A DNA stretch of 64,000 nucleotides from Paludibacteraceae bacterium (GTDB lineage: Bacteria; Bacteroidota; Bacteroidia; Bacteroidales; Paludibacteraceae). Under the pieces are notes generated by a model. That model made no database searches and was not told the DNA's origin. It saw only the letters and a list, made by a program, of their open reading frames with translations. Made by a program: the position numbers and the translations under genes. Positions 60,505 to 64,000 of the stretch are shown here, in pieces; the first letter of the stretch is position 1; each line of letters opens with the position of its first letter. The DNA lies in assembly GCA_017454915.1 (NCBI GenBank), contig JAFTCC010000018.1, positions 1 through 64,000 on the forward strand, read 5' to 3'.

Positions 60505-60512
60505 TAAATTTG
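60505..60512 (+). promoter_or_regulatory. Probable -7 box for the hemerythrin gene
   Basis: TAAATTTG, 21 bases before the ATG at 60534; no -33 box at the usual distance. Confidence 0.45.
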
Positions 60513-60533
60513 CAAAAATAAATCTCCACCATT

Positions 60534-61199
60534 ATGTACACCCTTGACAGCCGAATGATAGACATGATAACTGCCGACCCCAATGTGGTGCTCCTTTTGC
60601 CTCGCTTTGGAATAGGTTTGGGTTTTGGAAACGACACAGTGGCGAAGGTTTGTTCGCGCGCCCAAGTTCCCGAACAGCTGTTTCTTATGGTATGTAATGT
60701 CTATTCGTTTGACAATTATAGCGTTACTCGTGATGAACTTCGTTCTTTGCGCATAGACTCTCTTTTTGGTTACCTCAAAGCTTCGCACCAGTACTATTTA
60801 AACGATAGGCTTAAGCATATTTGCGGTCATTTGAACAGTGTGGCCGAAAGTGCGGGTAAGCAAGGTCAGTACCTCACAAAATTTTACAGCGAATATGTTG
60901 AGCAAGTGGAACGCCATTTTCAGAACGAGGAGAAGCGGCTTTTTCCTGCAATAGCGGGACTTGTGCGTGGTGAGCAGGTTGAAATCACCGTTATTGACGA
61001 GTTCATAAAACACCATGATAGGCTCGATGAGCAACTGTCAGACCTTATTCAGCTGGTGCTGAAGTACATCCCCGGGGTAAATACGGAGGACAGCACCGAA
61101 ATGCTTTTTGACATAATAACTCTGGTGCGCGACCTTCAGAAACATGCGCAGATAGAGGAACAAGTTTTGATGCCCTATATAAAGCAAAAGTTGGTATAG
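60534..61199 (+). CDS. Hemerythrin-domain protein (RIC/ScdA-like)
   Basis: 221 residues. The N-terminal ~75 residues (DPNVVLLLPRFGIGLGFGNDTVAKVCSR) look like the small DUF542-like or DUF1858-like module with a short cysteine motif. The C-terminal hemerythrin part has the di-iron ligands: HICGH, HFQNEEKRLFP, HHDRLDEQL and HAQIEEQVLMP. Family members bind O2 or NO or repair iron-sulfur clusters. Starting an apparent operon with an atypical response regulator, it is a likely redox or NO sensor. Confidence 0.86.
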   Translation: MYTLDSRMIDMITADPNVVLLLPRFGIGLGFGNDTVAKVCSRAQVPEQLFLMVCNVYSFDNYSVTRDELRSLRIDSLFGYLKASHQYYLNDRLKHICGHLNSVAESAGKQGQYLTKFYSEYVEQVERHFQNEEKRLFPAIAGLVRGEQVEITVIDEFIKHHDRLDEQLSDLIQLVLKYIPGVNTEDSTEMLFDIITLVRDLQKHAQIEEQVLMPYIKQKLV

Positions 61200-61218
61200 A
61201 ACCAAAACGACCACTTTA

Positions 61219-61803
61219 GTGCGTAGCGAAAACAAAAATATTATAATAGTAGAGCCTTCTGACATTATCAGGTTAGGAGTTCGCTCTATGTTGCAACGGA
61301 TTGGCTACACTATTATTGCGGAAGCAGATTCGGCAGCGCAATTTGCAAAAGCAATACAAAACATTGACGCAGATGTCCTGATTGTTAACCCTGAGTTGGT
61401 TGACGAGCCGAGAAGCTTTTTAAGACAGATGCCTGTGGGTGAGAACATGCCAATTGTGGCGCTGGTATATCAGTATTTTGCCCCTAACAAACTTGAGGGC
61501 TACAATGCGGTGATAGACATCAGGGCTAATGAGGAAAGCGTGTCGAATGTGTTGACCCAACTTCAAAGCCATAGGCAAACGGTAGAGCAAAGCGATTATG
61601 AACTCACTGAACGCGAGAAAGAAGTGCTTGTGCTTGTGGCAAAGGGTTTGATGAGCAAAGAAATAGCAGACAAACTAAATATCTCCATACATACCGTAAT
61701 CACGCACCGCAAAAACATCACCCGTAAAACAGGTATCAAATCTGTGGCGGGCTTGGCAGTTTATGCGATGCTTAATAACATGATAGACAATAATGAACGT
61801 TAA
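61219..61803 (+). CDS. Atypical response regulator with LuxR-type HTH
   Basis: 194 residues from a GTG at 61219, 19 bases after the hemerythrin stop. Receiver-like domain (~1-120) followed by a LuxR/FixJ HTH (LTEREKEVLVLVAKGLMSKEIADKLNISIHTVITHRKNI, ~residue 133). The receiver has E-P-S-D in place of the acidic pair region, but the phospho-acceptor Asp position reads VLIVNPELV (Asn), and the conserved Lys/Thr are not evident. It probably does not rely on normal Asp phosphorylation. Co-transcribed with the hemerythrin and LysM genes. Confidence 0.86.
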   Translation: MRSENKNIIIVEPSDIIRLGVRSMLQRIGYTIIAEADSAAQFAKAIQNIDADVLIVNPELVDEPRSFLRQMPVGENMPIVALVYQYFAPNKLEGYNAVIDIRANEESVSNVLTQLQSHRQTVEQSDYELTEREKEVLVLVAKGLMSKEIADKLNISIHTVITHRKNITRKTGIKSVAGLAVYAMLNNMIDNNER

Positions 61804-62236
61804 AGTCATATTCACCGCCGCATTTTTAGGTGCCTCTATTGTCGTGGTTCATGCGCAAGCTCCTGAACACTATGAGGTTGTTAGGGACACTATCACGTAT
61901 TCAACTCATGTGCAACTTGACACGAGCGACCCGATGCGCTATGTGGTCAACAACCCGGCAACTCCCCCAAAAGGCTCTGGAGGTTTAAGCCACATCAAGA
62001 CAACGACAGCAACGGTGAACTCAAGTGCGACGGAAGAGAAGGACTCAGTTAAGCAGCAACCTCTTCAGACCACAGCTCCGAAGTTTATCACTCACACTGT
62101 AAAAAGTGGTGAAACATTGGGTAAAATAGCGGCTAAATACCATGTGTCAGTCAAGCACCTCGTCAAAATCAACGGCTTGCGTTCGGCTGACAGAATTAGC
62201 ATTGGACAAAAGTTGAAAATTAGCAAACAGTCGTAA
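61793..62236 (+). CDS. LysM domain-containing secreted protein
   Basis: 147 residues with a signal peptide (VKVIFTAAFLGASIVVVHAQ). A disordered middle (GGLSHIKTTTATVNSSATEEKDSVKQQP) is followed by a single C-terminal LysM domain, HTVKSGETLGKIAAKYHVSVKHLVKINGL, so peptidoglycan binding is expected. It overlaps the regulator gene by 11 bases. Confidence 0.88.
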   Translation: MNVKVIFTAAFLGASIVVVHAQAPEHYEVVRDTITYSTHVQLDTSDPMRYVVNNPATPPKGSGGLSHIKTTTATVNSSATEEKDSVKQQPLQTTAPKFITHTVKSGETLGKIAAKYHVSVKHLVKINGLRSADRISIGQKLKISKQS

Positions 62237-62252
62237 ATCCAAGTCCAACCTG

Positions 62253-63713
62253 ATGAAGCCATATAGCATCACCCTATATTTATTTGCAGTAATATCCCTG
62301 TTGGCGCTCACCAGCGTGATAATGCCAGACGATGGCATTACTATTGGCGGGCTTACGCTTAAGTTCCCGTCGCTCGAGAATGTGCTCATGGGTGACAGCG
62401 TACAAAATCACGAGGACGAGCTGGTTACGATAGAAGAAAATGAGACGCCAGAACAACTTGTTGAGCGGCGTTTGCAAGAAATTAAACAGGCAAAGCACGA
62501 TGAGTTTATTGATTTCTTTAGGAATAATCCGGCGCGAATAGATTTCCCCAATGACGATGTTACGCTTTTTGACCCTTTGTTTGAGGCTCTTGAGAAAGCT
62601 TCGGAGCGCTCGGTGAGGATTGTGCATTATGGAGATTCGCAAATAGAGGAAGACCGCATAACCAACATATTACGCCAAGGACTGCAAGACCGCTTTTCGG
62701 GATATGGCGTTGGTCTTTTGCCGGTGATTCAGACAGTGCAGACTTCTACGATGAAACAGTCCTGCTCGGCAGACCTGACACGCTATTTGGTATATGGCGC
62801 AGGCAACAAAAATAACACATGTGGCTATGGCCCTATGGGCATGCAGACTATAGTTAATTGTCCGGTAACATGCACATTTACCTCGCGGCAAAATTCTAAG
62901 ACGCCATTGGCGCGTCATTTTTCAGAGGTGAAAGTGTTGGTAACAGATGTCAAAGGTTCGTTTACCGCCAAGGTGGGAGATGAGACGCAGACGGTGGAGG
63001 ACACTGCTTCGGTGCAAAAGATGAGAACTCTGACGTTTAAGCTGCCCGCCAAGCAATCGTCGGTAACATTACAAATGAATGGTAGAGCCGCAGTGTTGGG
63101 CATCATGCTTGACGGGAAAAAAGGTGTTAAAGTAGATAATGTTCCTATGAGGGGATGCGCAGGCACGGTATTTACTTCAATCCGCAAGGACTATTTGGCA
63201 GACTATTACGATGATAATAATGTGAGTCTCATTATATTGCAGTATGGCGGCAATGCTATGCCATACCTCAAAGGCGATAAGAATATAGAAAACTTTGGCA
63301 AACGCACTGAGGCGCAAATACGTTATTTGAAACGCATGGCGCCGCATGCGCAGATATTGTTCATAGGTCCGTCGGACATGACCACCAAAGTGGATGGCGT
63401 GATGCGTACTTATCCTCAGTTACCGGCCGTGGTCGATGCTTTGTGCAATGCAGCTCACAACAGTGGGGCGGCATATTGGGACTTGTATGGTGTGATGGGC
63501 GGATTTAATTCAATGCAAGCTTGGGCCAAGACAGGTCTTGCAGGGACTGATTATGTGCATTTTACGCACAAAGGAGCAGACAAAGTGGGTGACATGCTTT
63601 TCACGGCCATTACTCTGTATTACGATTATTACCGATTCCGCAAATATCCCGAACAATTTGTGCCTGACACCATTGATATAGCGGGTGTGGATTCTGCGCA
63701 AATAGGTGATTAG
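62253..63713 (+). CDS. SGNH/GDSL hydrolase family protein
   Basis: 486 residues with an N-terminal membrane segment (SITLYLFAVISLLALTSVIM). SGNH motifs: block I HYGDSQIEEDRI near residue 130 (Ser), Gly/Asn in QYGGNAMPY and block V TDYVHFTHKGADKVGDM (Asp-x2-His) near residue 430. Related proteins in Bacteroidota act as periplasmic esterases or O-acetyl transferases on cell wall polysaccharides. The LysM gene is 16 bases upstream, which points to the peptidoglycan. No MBOAT gene is seen in the window. Confidence 0.82.
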   Translation: MKPYSITLYLFAVISLLALTSVIMPDDGITIGGLTLKFPSLENVLMGDSVQNHEDELVTIEENETPEQLVERRLQEIKQAKHDEFIDFFRNNPARIDFPNDDVTLFDPLFEALEKASERSVRIVHYGDSQIEEDRITNILRQGLQDRFSGYGVGLLPVIQTVQTSTMKQSCSADLTRYLVYGAGNKNNTCGYGPMGMQTIVNCPVTCTFTSRQNSKTPLARHFSEVKVLVTDVKGSFTAKVGDETQTVEDTASVQKMRTLTFKLPAKQSSVTLQMNGRAAVLGIMLDGKKGVKVDNVPMRGCAGTVFTSIRKDYLADYYDDNNVSLIILQYGGNAMPYLKGDKNIENFGKRTEAQIRYLKRMAPHAQILFIGPSDMTTKVDGVMRTYPQLPAVVDALCNAAHNSGAAYWDLYGVMGGFNSMQAWAKTGLAGTDYVHFTHKGADKVGDMLFTAITLYYDYYRFRKYPEQFVPDTIDIAGVDSAQIGD

Positions 63714-63790
63714 TAAGGACAATGGTAAAGTAAGAACATAGTTTAGAACCAAATTCTAATTCCCGATAGGGGTTAACCGCATTCAGGACA

Positions 63791-64000
63791 ATGGGAAAAA
63801 TAAAAGATATATCGTTGAAGGTATGGAGTTGGCTCACCACGAATCATCACTTGCTTTGGATAATAGTGGGTGTGTTTTTCATTTATGTAATGTTTTTTGA
63901 CCGCAACAGTATGCTGATGCAAATCAAATATCAACGTCAGATAAACCAGGCAGACCGTGAAATACAACACTATAAGCAGACGTTGGATGAGTATAATGCG
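63791..64000 (+). CDS. FtsB/DivIC-like septum formation initiator protein (3' end missing)
   Basis: 70 codons are visible from the ATG at 63791 to the window edge. MGKIKDISLKVWSWLTTNHHLLWIIVGVFFIYVMFFDRNSM has one short cytosolic part and one membrane segment, followed by a coiled coil (QIKYQRQINQADREIQHYKQTLDEY). This size, topology and FFDRNS are typical of the small cell-division proteins FtsB/DivIC of Bacteroidota. Continues past the window. Confidence 0.82.
   Translation, partial: MGKIKDISLKVWSWLTTNHHLLWIIVGVFFIYVMFFDRNSMLMQIKYQRQINQADREIQHYKQTLDEYNA

Noticed and set aside
1..64000. CRISPR array, prophage, integrase or IS transposase
   Set aside because: No regularly spaced repeat-spacer array, phage structural gene, or transposase/integrase motif was found; the tandem repeats have no unique spacers.

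Overview
The window looks like chromosomal DNA of a Bacteroidales bacterium, most likely a gut or rumen Prevotellaceae- or Muribaculaceae-like lineage; the exact genus cannot be fixed by eye. The reasons are: repeated promoters of the Bacteroidota type (TTTG, a gap of 19-21 bases, then TAnnTTTG) instead of E. coli-like boxes; few Shine-Dalgarno sequences; at least four secreted proteins that end in type IX secretion (T9SS) sorting domains; lipid A, Kdo and outer-membrane genes of a Gram-negative; and small families largely confined to Bacteroidota (DUF4924, DUF5063, YfhO-like, PCMD-like).

Layout. 1-4.4 kb: surface proteins, including a repeat protein cut by the window edge with almost identical 312-bp repeats and a T9SS tail, a beta-barrel protein and a second T9SS cargo. 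4.4-6.9 kb (minus strand): rfbA, a DEDD exonuclease and a DUF5063 gene. 6.9-14.4 kb (plus): DUF4924, greA, HIT, tsaB, waaA, hisS, rlmD and an M23 peptidase. 14.5-17 kb: a PL1 pectate lyase and a small T9SS cargo. 17-20.8 kb: cdsA, a GxxExxY cassette with inverted-repeat ends and a tandem duplication, der and a lipoprotein nuclease. 20.9-29.3 kb (minus): prfC, a PCMD-like protein, pssA, a beta-CASP nuclease, a YfhO-like membrane protein and a barrel. 29.6-33.9 kb (plus): acyl-ACP thioesterase, pyrH, frr, a BamA/TamA-like barrel that seems to start with CTG, and rsgA. 34-38.3 kb (minus): ribE, a T9SS nuclease, ugd and PAP2. 38.3-45.6 kb (plus): a free-standing domain resembling the NrdJ tail, surE, lpxB, a phosphoethanolamine transferase, cysK, cysE, rpsO and yccF. 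45.6-46.2 kb: two tRNA-Arg genes facing each other. 46.2-53.5 kb: apbE, a dolichol-phosphate-mannose-synthase-like enzyme, an MBL hydrolase, M48 protease, a pectate-lyase-like protein, two FMN reductases, a thioesterase and MmcQ. 53.5-60.4 kb: a six-gene TolC/HlyD/ABC-2 export operon with a divergent AraC regulator. 60.5-64 kb: hemerythrin protein, an atypical response regulator, a LysM protein, an SGNH hydrolase and the start of an FtsB/DivIC-like gene.

Most genes are housekeeping. Envelope functions dominate: phospholipid synthesis (cdsA, pssA), Kdo/lipid A (waaA, lpxB, eptA-like), sugar nucleotides (rfbA, ugd), cysteine synthesis (cysE, cysK) and translation (hisS, prfC, frr, der, rsgA, rlmD, rpsO).

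No CRISPR array, prophage, integrase or classical IS transposase was seen. The least ordinary items are the GxxExxY cassette, the 9-bp-period repeats in three intergenic gaps, the likely CTG start after frr, the 312-bp repeats, the NrdJ-tail-like gene, promoter boxes 4-6 bases from start codons (possible leaderless mRNAs), and the pseudo-receiver regulator next to a hemerythrin protein.
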